A DNA stretch of 64,000 bases from Rhipidocladum racemiflorum (taxonomy: Eukaryota; Streptophyta; Magnoliopsida; Poales; Poaceae), in the NCBI GenBank assembly GCA_036346355.1, contig CM070570.1:45523592-45587591 (forward strand). The letters run 5' to 3'. Positions 20,245 to 31,722 of this stretch are shown piece after piece (position 1 is the stretch's first letter; each line of letters starts with the position of its first letter). Both the position numbers and the translations under genes were made by a program. The notes beneath the pieces were generated by a model. The model was given only the letters and a program-made list of their open reading frames with translations, searched no databases and had not been told where the DNA came from.

Positions 20245-23200
20245 CTGATTATTTTGCTATTTTTCTTGAATTATTTTATTATTAAATCGCTGGAAAATCC
20301 AATCAGTTTTACTGTTCATCCGACCGAGTCGAACCCGAGTCAGACTCGAGTCAGACTCATACCGGACCCAAGCCTGACTCGAACCGGACCAAACCCTAAC
20401 CCACGCGACTGTTGGATCGAGATCCAACGGCTAGCGTTGAGCCACGATCGAACCCGTTCGCGCCGAGCGATCCCAGTCGTTGATCATGTTCGCGTGGACG
20501 GATGGGATTGTGCCACGTCACCCTCTCCGTGTGGGCACCGGAATCCACCGTCGCGCGTGGGTGGACCTCGGTTTCCGCGGATTTCACAGACGTCGAGGTC
20601 GCTATTTAATGTGCCGCCGTAGTTGGATTTGCGCCCTGCCGCGGTTTTCCGTCGTTTCCCGCCGCGTCCGCCGTTCCCCGTCACAACTAATCCCAGATCC
20701 GGAACCGTCGCGTCAAGCCGCGTCGGGGAGAACCATTCACCTCGTCGGAGACGCACGGAAACGCCGTTGGCTAGGTCATCATCCCCGGCTCCGCCGCGGA
20801 CATCATCAACTTCGCGAAGCTTCTCCACCGTCCGATCAAGATCCAACGGCCACGGTAAGTCCACGTCACCCCGTACGAAAGCACGTTGCGATTTTTATAT
20901 CTAATGCTGACCGTTGGATTTAGATCCAACGCTTTAGATTAGGCCACGTAGCCGTAAACTGCACCGTGCTAGGAGTAGATCTCAGCCGTTAGATCTAGAT
21001 CGTACTGTTAGGGTTAATCCGCGTTGTAGCATTAGATGCGATATCAGCCATTCGATCGAGATCGAACGGTATAGATTGAGCCACGTGTCGAGCACCGGGT
21101 CATGCCACGTCGCCCCTCGGTGACGCATAAACCCGATCGGATCTCAACCGTCCGATCCAAATCGAACGGTCCAGGTCAACCGCGTAGATCCAAAACGCAT
21201 GAGGTTAGATCCAATCTGGACCGTTGATTTTCAAATCAACGGCCCAGATCAAGCCACGTGCCCGGGAGACGAACGGTCGTGGTCCACGCGGGCGCGCCCG
21301 ATCGCCGCTGACGTCACGCGTGACGTCAGCGTGGGGCCCGCGTGTCAGCGGCTCAGCCCACCGTGCGGTGACGTCATCCGTGACGTCACGCTGACGTCAC
21401 GGTGGGGTCCAGCTGTAAGAGCCATTCGGCTGAGCTGTGATGACATCAGCAATGACATCATCCAGTGGGTCCCGCGTGTCAGCGACACGTGTAACTGTGG
21501 ACCGGGTCCACGGTGGATCGGACCCGAACCGTGGACCGAGCCCAGGGACCGGATGACGCAAGCATGACGTCATAATTCGATTTTTCAGTAGAAAAATAGT
21601 TCGGTGGAAATTTGATTTCCATGCTGACGTCAGCCGACGCAATAAATCGATTTTTCAATAGAAAAATTAATTAATTAATTTGGTTTATTCTTTTATTTGA
21701 TGTTTCAAACTTCAAACGCTTATAACTTTTGCGTTTTAACTCCGATTTGAGTGATTCTAATTTCTAAATTTTTATAAAATTGAGCTCTACTTAATGGTGA
21801 ATTTTATTTATTTTTGGACATAAGTTTTCCTCTGTTTATATTTATTTAATTGATTTTTTAAACTTTAAACAGGTATAACTTTTTCATTTTAACTCCGATT
21901 TGGACGATTAAAATTTCTAAAAATTTATAAAAATGTGCTCTCACTCTGTTTATGAATTTTATTTGAATTTTTGGACACTTTTTATCCACTATTTGATTAT
22001 TTATTGCTATTTGCACGTATTACGAGTAGACGTGGAAGTACCCGAAGGCTTCGAAGGTGAAGTTTTGACCCAGGAGCCAGCTCAAGACCAAGAAGAAGTA
22101 CTTTTTGAAGGCAAGTTATGCTTTGACCATTTTTATCCCACTTTTGAAATTAATTTAATTTAAATTATTGCATGCTAATTTAATTAGAAATTGTTTGAAT
22201 TATTTCTAGGAATTAGATAAATGCCAAATTGCAGTATGACACCTTGACTATTTAATTATGTGCCATGAACCCTTGTCACCCTAGTTGGGGATCATATTAG
22301 TTGGTCATTATTAAATTGCCAACATTGGGTATTTAGACCGACGTATATATTGCTTAGACTTGCTACGTGCACATGACATGATTTTGGACAATCAAATATT
22401 AATATTGACTTAATGAGATATTGAACCTGTTTTGGAGAAGTATCATGTGTTGTGACGGTGATTATGGCACGTGGTGCATGGAATTCAACTGGGTTGGATA
22501 AATAGATTTAGACCGGGGCAAGTGGCAAGAATGATCGGGTGGGCCATGATTGGCACCGGGGAAGTCGTTTTGGTTCTTCGGGTAGTCTTGCCCTGGTCAT
22601 CCTAAGGACTTAACCTTGCAAGCCTTTGATCTGAGTCAATCGTGCAACCACATGTCTGTAATGGGACGGACCTAGTTGAGTAAGTTACTAATAACTTACT
22701 TGTGGAACCTCGGGGTGTCAACTACACCTTTTGTGTAGCTTAAAAGGGGAGCGTACCAGGGTTATGGCATGGTACCCATCCAATGGTATGTCGGTCCCAT
22801 ACTTCGCCTCCACTGAGGGAAGGGATGGTGTATGGCAAAAACCGGGGAAGTTCACTTGTATAGTTTGCGGTTTCCGAAATGCTTTGTTACGATCACTCGC
22901 CTTTGTGGTGTTTGACTGTATCTTGTGGGTAAAGTGCATAACCTCTACAGAGTGTGACAACCTATTCGAATAGCCGAGTCCACGGTATTGGACACTGCTC
23001 GGGGATTACAGTCAAGTGTTAGACTTTCATGAAAACAACTTAGACTTGAAAAGTTTGGTTGGGTCTATTGATGACGTTGATGGAAATGTGGATTAGGAAA
23101 AGGGAAAGTGTTTTCTTAACCCCTGGAAAAGTTATTGATAATATATTTGCTTTTACCGCTTTCGAATCTACTTATGCTACTTGTTAAATGCTGATTTGCT

Positions 23201-23658
23201 GCAAATGAACCATGAAATATTCCTTTGTACTAAGCCATGCATGTAGAATATTAGTTTGCATTCTGTGCATGACTTGCTGAGTACCAAGTACTCACCCCTT
23301 GCAACTACAACATCAGTTGAAGAAGAAGCTACACCTGCTTTAGAGGAGCTCCAGGAATAACCGGCTAACTAGGGAGCGAGCCCAGTCAGTTGCTTGTGGT
23401 ATACTGGATGGCGCCACGTTGATGCTTTTATTCCGCTGCAACTTATTTCCTTTAATAAGTTTTCGCCCTGCGTGACGTGCCTTTATAATTTGACCATAAG
23501 GTCGAGTAACCAGATTGGTTATTTTAATTAAAGTACTTTACTATTATCGATGTGTATGATCGTGATATTTACCGATGTTGAGATTGTGTGCACTAGCGTG
23601 ATCCTGGACTAATGCTGAATACACAGAGGGTCCGGATTTGCAAATTCGGGTCCCGACA
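20245..23658 (+). mobile_element. Chromovirus LTR, 5'-truncated
   Basis: This is a second, more diverged copy of the LTR family at 9340-12878. It lacks roughly the first 200 bp, beginning at 'ctgattattttgctattttt', and ends properly with GGGTCCCGACA at 23658. No primer-binding site follows, so it is a solo LTR or a 3' LTR whose body is gone. It has many palindromic ATCCAACGG motifs and an unusual cluster of TGACGTCA sites. The TATA-like box is at 20603. ORFs within it are not conserved between the copies. Confidence 0.85.
21309..21399 (+). promoter_or_regulatory. Five TGACGTCA palindromes
   Basis: Perfect TGACGTCA octamers occur at 21309, 21321, 21369, 21381 and 21392. This octamer is a classical binding site for TGA-type and other bZIP factors. 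The other copies have fewer (for example near 61388 and 61403, partly degenerate). Binding is inference. Confidence 0.6.
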
Positions 23659-23674
23659 GTCGTCCATGCTATAT

Positions 23675-23780
23675 ATGATGATGGATCCGATATAATGGGC
23701 CTTAAGCCCATCGGCCTTATAACCTTCGCCAACGTCAACAATTACATAAGGCGAGAGGACATCTCTACATCTTACTACCA
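23675..23780 (+). repeat. Direct repeat with 24964-25063
   Basis: Text containing 'cccatcggccttataacctt', 'cgccaacgtc' and 'ttactacc' recurs at 24964-25063 with about 80 percent identity by eye. The pair flanks the Helitron-like minisatellite. Both could be pieces of one repeat family. Confidence 0.7.
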
Positions 23781-24073
23781 ATTACAAATTATATTACTAC
23801 TGAATGCATATTATATTACTATTCATTACAGTAAAAAAACACAAAAGTGATCGTGGTGTTAAAGAGTAAGGTGCCCGAATCCATAAACACCATGACATAG
23901 TGCAGCGGGGCCCACGGACATAGCACTACCCTTACTAACATTTCACGATATCACTTTGATCGGAAGAGCTATCCCAACTTTGGTATATAAATAGGTATAG
24001 ATGAACCTCAGCGGCCGATGTGGGACTAAAATCCCATTGTCCAGGCTATATAATACTATGGGTTTAATAAAAA

Positions 24074-24110
24074 CTAGAAACGCAAGCGCGGCGCACGCCG
24101 CGCGCGTGAA
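24074..24110 (-). mobile_element. Helitron-like 3' terminus
   Basis: Read on the minus strand, a perfect GC hairpin (GCGCGGC, GTGC loop, GCCGCGC) is followed 8 nt later by CTAG and then T. A hairpin 8-12 nt before CTRR, inserted before T, is the hallmark of Helitron 3' ends. The matching 5' TC end (higher coordinates) was not found, so the element cannot be delimited. Confidence 0.45.
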
Positions 24111-24690
24111 TGGAAAATATTTTTTTTTCGGAGAAAAAACAGATCACGAAAACATTTTTCCCATGCTCTGGAGAGCAAACGGACCACGAAAGTATTTTTT
24201 CCGGGAAAAACGCCGCGCACGTGAATGGGAAAAATTTTTTGTTTTTTTTCGGAGAAAAAACAGACCACGGAAACATTTTTCCTATGCTCCGGAGAGCAAA
24301 CGGATCACGAAAATATTTCGCCGCGCGCGTGAATGGAAAAAAAAAATTTCGGAGAAAAAAAGATCACGAAAACATTTTTCCCATGCTCCGGAGAGCAAAC
24401 GGACCACGAAAGTATTTTTTCCGGGAAAAACGCTGCGCACGTGAACGGAAAAAAAATTTTGTTTTTTTTCGGAGAAAAAACAGACTACGGAAACATTTTT
24501 CCCATGCTCCGGAGAGCAAACGGAGCACGAAAATATTTTTTCGGGAAAAACGGCGTTCGCGTGATAGGAAAATATTTTTTGTTTTTTTTTCGGAGAAAAA
24601 ACAGACCACGGAAACATTTTTCCTATGCTCCGGAGAGTAAACGGAGCACGAAAACATTTTTTTCGGGGAAAACGGAGAAAGGACCTGAAC
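24110..24690 (+). repeat. Five-unit minisatellite, 100-121-bp period
   Basis: The core 'cggagaaaaaacagacc' starts at 24129, 24250, 24350, 24470 and 24591. Each unit also has 'catgctccggagagcaaacg' and a GC-rich 'cgccgcgc' block. The third unit is about 20 bp shorter. Poly-T runs vary in length between units. Confidence 0.9.
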
Positions 24691-25424
24691 GAAAAGTCTA
24701 GGGACCAATTTGTTATAATTTTGGACTTCTTCGCTATTTCGAATAAGTAGGAAAGGGCTAGTTCGCAATTCGTGTTAACGGGAGGTTCTTTGTGTAAAAC
24801 GGCGAACGGAGGACCTAAACGCGAACGGGGAAAAATATTCTACACTCACAGAAAATTACAAAGGACCTATCCGTAATTTCAAAAAACCGGGGGTGTTTTT
24901 TGCAAGAAAGGGAGAGAGAGTGGGGGGGTGACGTGGGGGGCTGAGGAGCCGGGGATCCTTCGAGGAATATGGTGGTTAGTATGGGCCTTTATCCCATCAG
25001 CCTTATAACCTTCACCAACGTCCACAATTACGTACATCGCGAGAACTTCGATCCATTTTACTACCGATAAGATATTATTTTACCATCGATTTCACGTAGA
25101 ATTACCGTCATTTGCTCGAGCGTGCTTCTGAATAAAAACGTTCAACAACTTTGACTATTGAATGAATATGAAATTACTAACTGCAACAAGACATTTGAGT
25201 TCATGGGCCATACCCACCTATTGATATGCATAAACTTGACATATGTGTAAATTACAGGAGACATAGTGTGTAATGATGCATATTATATGATAAATTGGCC
25301 TCCACAAGACATTTGTGTTGATGGGCCATACATACCTAAACTGGCTAGGACTTTGGGCGAGTGCGTTTCGGACGGATCGATCGGACCATGAAACTACCTG
25401 GAGCGTAGTTTATCCTATTCTACA

Positions 25425-26086
25425 CAATTGTAGAATTGTGTGTGTGTGATGTTTTTCTGTACTCCCGGGAATACATACTCTCATATCTAATGTACCACTT
25501 AAAAGAACATGTTATACTCTTTTATCACTTTCAGTATAGTTCAATAGTAATTTTAACATTCTCCAATGTGATTTGGTTGGAAAATTTTCATTAAAACCCT
25601 TTTTTTTGTTATATAGCATTTTCCACAAAAAAGGAGTATTCACACACATTATGATATAAAGAGTGGAACTCCCACCTTCAATATACCGCTTAAATTATGC
25701 TGTTCTTGGGAATATGTACTCTCACCTTCAATATACCACTTAAATGATGTTGTTATACCTTTTTATCATTTTGAGTATTCTCTAATATTGATTATAAGAT
25801 AATTCAAAGTGATTTTTATGAAAAATTTTATCAAAATCCACTCTTTATATCATAATTTGTGTGTATCCTCATTTTTTATGTGGAAAATGCTATATAACCA
25901 AAAAAATAAAGGGTTTCAATGAAATTTTTTTCAACCAAATCACATTGGAGAATCTTAAAATTACTATTAAACTATACTGAAAGTGATAAAGGAGTATAAC
26001 ACGTTCGTTCAAGTGGTATATTAGAAGTAGGAGTATATACTCTTGGGAGTACGAAAAAGGCGCACGCGTGCACACACACACACACA
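25425..26086. mobile_element. Foldback (long inverted repeat) element
   Basis: Two arms of roughly 240 bp (about 25431-25668 and 25838-26086) are inverted copies. They share CA/GT runs at the outer ends, 'tatactccta'-type segments, 'ccaatgtgatttggttg' and 'atgatataaagagtgg'. The spacer repeats part of the left arm. CTATTCTACA occurs at 25415-25424 and 26087-26096, a 10-bp candidate target duplication that would fit a Mutator-like element. No coding capacity. Confidence 0.75.
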
Positions 26087-26102
26087 CTATTCTACAGTTA
26101 CG

Positions 26103-26548
26103 TAGGGATGGAATTTAAGCTCGAGGCTCGAGGCTCGGCTCGACTCGATGCAACAGCGAGTCGAGCCCGAGCCTAATGCGTGGCTCGCTTGGCCAACGAG
26201 CCGAGCTCGAGCTAGCTCGTGAGCGGCTCGTTAGGCTCGACAGTCATATGAATAATGCATGTCATGTTAGTATTACTATTATTAAAAGACTACATGTTAA
26301 ATGATATTATTAAAAGAAAATCAATAACAGAAGATGTATAGTCATGACTACATGCTACAAATCAACAAATAGCCAAATAGAAATGGATGCTACAGATCAA
26401 CAGATCAATAAATAGACAGGCCCATGCGTTAGGCTGGCTCACAAGCCGAGCCGAGCCAGCTCAAGGCTCGATCGAGCCTGAGCCGAGGTCGGTTTTCAGT
26501 TCGGCCAAGACAACGAGCCGAGCCAGGCTCGCCTCTTTTCCACCCTTA
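26103..26548. mobile_element. hAT-type MITE, 446 bp
   Basis: The left end TAGGGATGGAA and right end TTCCACCCTTA form short terminal inverted repeats. The perfect 8-bp duplication CAGTTACG lies at 26095-26102 and 26549-26556. The interior is packed with alternating GGCTCG / CGAGCC motifs near both ends. No transposase is encoded. The TSD length and TAGGG-type ends fit hAT. Confidence 0.9.
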
Positions 26549-26556
26549 CAGTTACG

Positions 26557-27023
26557 TGTAGAATAGGCTATTCTATATGCCAGCCAGTTATGCAATCCGA
26601 CTGAGTCGCGTGTGACACTAATTAGTGCAACGAAACTCTCCCAACCCGCTAAGATGAGTATGGACCACGAACACAAATGGTTTTATGAAAATGCCATGTA
26701 TTATATATTGAACCATAATTACGAAACTACGTCAACCATAATTTTCCATGCAGTATATCCTCATAGTTTCGTTGTGCGTGCAGTGCTCGGGTAGCGCGAA
26801 AGGTCGCTTCTGCGCTCAGTGGGCACGATAGGAGTGAACCATGAGGCTAAATTTGAAAAATAAGTATGAATGGGACTAGATTTACAAAAAATAAATCCCA
26901 AAAAACTAAATAAACGATGTGTTCGTCATCGCATGCTAGCGGGAGCTAAAATGAATCAAGCTAGTCACTCAAGTAACGTGGATTCTCGGTTAGGGATCCA
27001 CCAAAAACACATAAATTTTATAA
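26557..27023. other. Intergenic, nothing recognised
   Basis: No ORF with a known domain, repeat or terminal motif was found between the hAT MITE and the next MITE-like inverted repeat. Confidence 0.6.
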
Positions 27024-27494
27024 GAGCGAGTACAATAGTAAAGCCAACTACTTATTCTAACTCTCATCCACGTCACGTAGAGTAAGCTCAAAATCAGCTT
27101 GTACAATAACTATCTCTAAAAGTTATCTCTAGATGTTGTGTGATAACTATTTCTTCTCTCTTGTACATAAACAATCTACATATGCTCCCGTGCAAAACTG
27201 GCTCTTACTTAGAGCATCCCCAATGGAGACATGTCAGCAGGCTATAAGGAGTCCATCTCATCTTTTTGCTTATGTGGAGGAGAGAAGTAGAGGAGAGAGA
27301 CAAGAGCTGGCTCTTAACTAAGAGCCAGGCTATAGTGTTTTCCAAGAAAAATAAAAGACAATTACATGTGGACCCACATTTAATGTTGGAGAATATGTTA
27401 TAGCCAACCCATTGGAGATCTTGTCTTTAAGCTAGCTATAAGTGACATAGAGCTTTCTTATAGCCAGTAGTTGGCTCTACCATTGGACATGCCC
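27024..27494. mobile_element. MITE-like nested inverted repeats
   Basis: The left end 'gagcgagtacaatagtaaag' pairs with the right end, whose reverse complement reads 'gggcatgtccaatggtagag'; both continue 'ccaactac'. A second, inner pair ('gagcatccccaatggaga' at 27212; 'cccattggagatc' near 27408) suggests one MITE inside another of the same type. Target duplications were not resolved, and similar sequence continues to about 27640. Confidence 0.55.
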
Positions 27495-28389
27495 TGCCAG
27501 AGCCAGCTCTCTTCTCTCTCAACTTTTCTCACTCTTTCACATAGATCAAAACTGATTTGTACAAATTAAGAGTTAGCTAAGGTGGATATATACAGACTAA
27601 AAATCAACTAAGGTGATTTTATTATACATACCCTACCCTAAGAAACAGTTAACTTTTACGAGAATAATTAGCTCGACGGTTTGATTCCAATGACATGGAA
27701 TACAGCAACCTCACCCGGGGGGGGGGGGGGGGGTGGGGACGTCGCATGAAAACAATGCAATTCTCACGGGCTCGCGAGAGCTGATTACGAGAGATGGATC
27801 TGGCCGTTCCAACGAGCGACGAACTGATAATCTGCTGGACTGCAGATGGCATGTGCGCGGCACCCAACAGAAGCAGCAGGCAGGCAAGCGATCCACATGC
27901 CTCTCATCAGCCTCAGGCCTCAGGGAATGGTTCCTGAGCAGAGGATAAAATGGCTTTTTTTTTTCCATCACAGAGCAGAGCAGGAGCTGCGGTGCAGCAG
28001 AGGTGACGCCAAGCAGCGCAGAGCGATGTGGGCCATCGATGCGATAGATAATGGCTTGAATCATCATCAGACTGTAGAATAGTGTCAGTATTCCCCACGC
28101 CCCAAAAGCGCTGCCGTCATAATCAGACTCGACAGTGTTAAAAAAAAGAAGAAAAAAAATCAGACCCGACGTTCGTTAAAAAAAAAAAGAAAAAAAAGAA
28201 AAAAATCGGACCAGACCAGACCTGACCAGACCAGAACTCAGGTCCGGTAGGTCGGGTCACATCGTATCATGCTTGCACCCAAATCCCGACGCGAGGTTGC
28301 CACCATCAACAAAAGTGTCGCTGCAGAACACATCTCTCTGTTTTGGTAGCTATTTAATTTACTAGCCCTTCTGATTTTTTAAAATAAAA
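27495..28389. other. Intergenic, low-complexity runs
   Basis: No gene is recognised. It includes a 17-base G run (27717-27733), A-rich tracts at 28141-28207 and short 'gaccagacc' repeats. Part of it may be the former promoter or 5' region of the reductase pseudogene, but no exon could be identified. Confidence 0.5.
27717..27733 (+). repeat. Poly-G run
   Basis: Seventeen consecutive G residues are followed by TGGGG. The length is prone to sequencing error. On this strand the run could form a G-quadruplex. Confidence 0.9.
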
Positions 28390-28638
28390 CTAGTTATATG
28401 CCCGTGCGTTGCTACGAAAAACAAAATTGATAACAAAAAATAAAGATTAAAAAATAAAATAAAATACTATTTTATAAGATCAAACATCTATCTTTAAACC
28501 CGTTTCTTTGCAAAAGGCTGGCTAATTAAAGCGGCCCGTTTTAACTGCGTAGAGCGATTAAGCGAGCGATTAAGTAGAGCAATTAAGCAGGGCAATTAAT
28601 GTGACGTGGGAAGAAACTCTCACTTTATATAGTAGAGA
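28390..28638 (-). mobile_element. Small non-autonomous Helitron
   Basis: On the minus strand the element starts TCTCTACTATATAAAG, preceded by A, and ends GCACGGGCATATAACTAG, followed by T. This gives the A/T insertion site, 5' TC and 3' CTAG expected of Helitrons. Its length is 249 bp. The 3' subterminal region has only a weak short hairpin (CGT/ACG). No Rep-helicase is encoded, so it is non-autonomous. Confidence 0.65.
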
Positions 28639-29208
28639 TTAGCTCCTTTACTAACTAATTTGTAGAAATAAGCCTTTGATTTACACCTACAGTATCCAAA
28701 AAGCGTAAAAACAAGCTTCCATGGTTCTCTGCGCAGAGGTCCTGACTCCTCGTCTTCTGCTCGGTCTCCTCTCCTCACTAGTCACTAGGTGCTGCTTCCT
28801 TCGTTGTTTTCACCTCAGGTCTTGCTCTTCAGCAAGAACCGTATATGTGTTGTGTAGGTGAAAGATTTGCATCTAGCGGATTCTTCTTGTGTATACCGCG
28901 TTTCATGGTTTACAGATGCTGCTGGTGGAGGGGTGGGGTTCCTTGGCCTTGGGATCATGGGCAGCCCCAATGGCCTCCAACCTCATCAAGGTCGGGTGAT
29001 TACATTCCCTTGTTTTCTTTACAATTTTAGGTACTGTTTAAATAAGTGATAATTCTTTGGGAGATTTTGGGATTTAATTTAAATTTAAATTAGATCTTAA
29101 AATATTACAGTGAAATACCTTTAATCCAAACACCCCTTACTGCTTTTCGCTTTATCTTGGCGTTGGGACAGGGAGACCTACAATTTTACTAAAGATCTAT
29201 CGTTGGTA

Positions 29209-29468
29209 CTCCCTCCAGTTTGATAATAGATGTCGTTTTGGACATAGTGATGGTCAAACTTCTAAAACTTTGACTATTGATATATTTTTAAATATTTAAA
29301 TTGGATATATGAAAATTATATGTGTAGATTTGTCTCGAGAAGTACTTTCATAATATTATAATTTTATTGGGTTTTATAAATATATTATAATAAAAATTAG
29401 CGGTCAAAGTTGTGTTTTGAAAACCGTGTCGATGTCCAAAACGACATCTATTATCAAACTGGAGGGAG
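29209..29468 (+). mobile_element. Stowaway MITE, copy 1
   Basis: CTCCCTCC...GGAGGGAG terminal repeats are flanked by TA at 29207-29208 and 29469-29470. The element is 260 bp and lies in the first detectable intron of the reductase pseudogene. Stowaway elements are non-autonomous Tc1/mariner derivatives. Confidence 0.93.
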
Positions 29469-29523
29469 TATATGTGTGTATTAAATGTGCAAGTGATGTG
29501 CCGTTGTTGCAATAGTAATGTAT

Positions 29524-31600
29524 AGAACGTGCCAAAAAGAGTGGGATAATAGGTGGAGTGGTACCCCATCTAGTGGATGATGGGTTATCAATTTTACAGT
29601 ATGCAGATGACACCATCTTATTTTTTGAAACATGATTTCGAAAAAGCAAAAAATATGAAACTATTGCTATGTGTATTTGAACAACTTTCTGGGCTCAAAA
29701 TCAATTTTCACAAAAGTGAATTATTCTGTTTTGGTGCTGCAATGGATTTTGAGGATCAATATGCTCAATTATTTGGTTATGGGTTGGGGTAGTTTTCCTT
29801 TCAGATATTTTGGCATACCAATTCATTTTAGAAAACTAAGGATCAGTGAGTGGAAGGGGGTAGAAGAAAGATTTGAAAAACAATTAAGCAGTTAAAAGGG
29901 CAAGCTTTTGTCCGCTGGAGGTCGTTTAATACTCTTGAATTCCGTGCTTAGTAGTTTACCATGTTTATGTTATCGTTTTTTAAGATACCTCATGGGGTAC
30001 TTAAACGATTGGACTATTTGAGATCTATATTCTTCTGGCAAAGTGACGCCCATAAAAAAAATACAAGTTAGCCAAGTGAAATATTTTATGTCGACCTAAG
30101 GATCAAGGTGGTATGGGCATTCAAGACCTTGGTGTCACAAATATCTGCTTAATTAGCAAATGGCTTTTCAAGCTGCTAAATGATGATGGTGTCTGGCAAA
30201 CTATCCTTAGAAGAAAATATCTAAGCAACAAGACTCTTTCTCAAGTAGAAAGGAAATCAGGGGATTCTCATTTTTGGGCTGGCTTAATGAAGGCCAAACA
30301 TCATTTTTTTAGATTTGGCCATGGATCTCAAATTCGATTTTGGAATGATGTTTGGCTTGGGAACAGCCCCTTCAGTGCACAATACCCTAGACTTTATAAC
30401 ATTGTTCGAAAAAAACAGGCTACAGTGGCTGAAGTACTATGCTCTGTCTCACTCAATGTGTCCTTCCGTCGGGTTGTTCAAAGACATAATTTATCGGCTT
30501 GGCATGAGCTTGTTGCAAAAATTGTAGATTCGCTCTTAGTTCGAGAACGGGATATTTTTTTATGGAATCTCCATCAGAATGAACAATTTTCTGTTCAATC
30601 GATGTATACAGCCTTAATGCATCGAGATGTCCCAGTTACAAATCGATAATTGTGAAAGCTTAAGGTTCCTTTAAAAATAATTTTTTTTGGGTACTTACGC
30701 CGTGGGGTGATTTTGACAAAAGATAACCTTGCAAAAAGAAATTGGTATGGTAGCAAAATCTGCTATTTTTGCAACAATGAGAAAACTATACAACATCTTT
30801 TTTTTACTGCCATTTTGCTCGTTTTGCTTGGCGCGTTGTACAAGCGGCTTCTAATATAAATTCTCCTAAAAGTATGACCAATATGTTTAGGAATTGGTTG
30901 TTGGGGTTTGGAAAAGATTTAAGGGCTCAATTTTTGGTCAGAGCTGCCGCTTTGTGTTGATCAATTTGACTATGTCGAAAACGATATAATTTTTAATAGG
31001 AAAAAATCTCTAATCCAATGCAGGTGATTATTTGTGCACAAACTGGTTGCGATCATGGTCTATACTTCAGCGTCAGAAGGCCCGCGAGGATGTATTATCA
31101 ACTTGCAAAACGTTGGAGATTGTGGTCAAGGATCTCTTCTTCAGCCATGGATGGCAGTTTAATAGCAGATTGTGCATAGATTGATGCTTTATGTTCCATG
31201 TTTGTCTTGGATTGTTGCAACTATTTTGTTAAGGTTTTCTTTTGATGGATTTTTTTGCTGTTATCTTGTACTCCCTCCAGTTTGATAATAGATGTCGTTT
31301 TGGACACAGTGATGGTCAACCTTCTAAAACTTTGACTACGATATATTTTTAAATATTTAAATTGGATATATGAAAATTATATGTGTAGACTTGTCTCGAG
31401 AAGTACTTTCATAATATTATAATTTTATTGGGTTTTATAAATATATTATAATAAAAATTAGCGATCAAAGTTGTATTTTGAAGACCGTGTCGATGTCCAA
31501 AACAACATCTATTATCAAACTGGAGGGAGTAATAAATTGTTGGCTATATGCATCTCTTGATGCAAAGGCTTGGGATTTAATCTTCCATTATCTAAAAAAA
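29524..31600 (+). pseudogene. LINE (L1-type) 3' fragment
   Basis: This is a 5'-truncated non-LTR retrotransposon inside the reductase intron. It encodes the last part of reverse transcriptase (LQYADDTILFF with the YADD motif; LSGLKINFHKSEL; GSFPFRYFGIPIH) and the C-terminal zf-RVT region (KDQGGMGIQDLGV; FWNDVWLG; CYFCNNEKTIQHLFF). The longest open stretch is 30113-30649. Frameshifts occur near 29630 and 29795, and stops replace conserved Trp codons. A Stowaway sits at 31271-31529. The 3' end is an A run at 31594-31602. AATGTAT at 29517-29523 and 31601-31607 may be the target duplication. It is dead and was truncated at insertion. Confidence 0.88.
31271..31529 (+). mobile_element. Stowaway MITE, copy 2
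   Basis: This element belongs to the same family as copy 1 (about 97 percent identical by eye) and has the same orientation. TA lies at 31269-31270 and 31530-31531. It is inserted in the 3' part of the LINE, so it is younger than the LINE. Confidence 0.93.
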
Positions 31601-31722
31601 AATGTATGGTTGTGCGCTTGTGCTTGTACTGTGGCCATGGCTGGTGTTACTAGAATTGTTGTTTCTTGGTCACCTTCAGGTGCGATGTTACAGTGTGGAA
31701 CAGGACCAAGAGCAAGTTTGAC

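Larger units (their letters stand above)
23659..25424 (+). other. Intergenic, AT-rich, no gene
   Basis: This region holds a diverged direct repeat, a Helitron-like terminus with a five-unit minisatellite (24074-24690), and simple A/T-rich sequence. The long ORFs on both strands at 24001-24768 translate the minisatellite and are not genes. From 25064 to 25424 I see nothing. Confidence 0.7.

Noticed and set aside
24001..24768. ORFs of 110-180 codons on both strands with repeated motifs
   Set aside because: They are translations of the five-unit minisatellite; the repetition is in the DNA and frames change between units.
29100..29210. Further reductase exon between the first exon and the Stowaway
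   Set aside because: No translation matching the reductase family was found; the sequence looks intronic.
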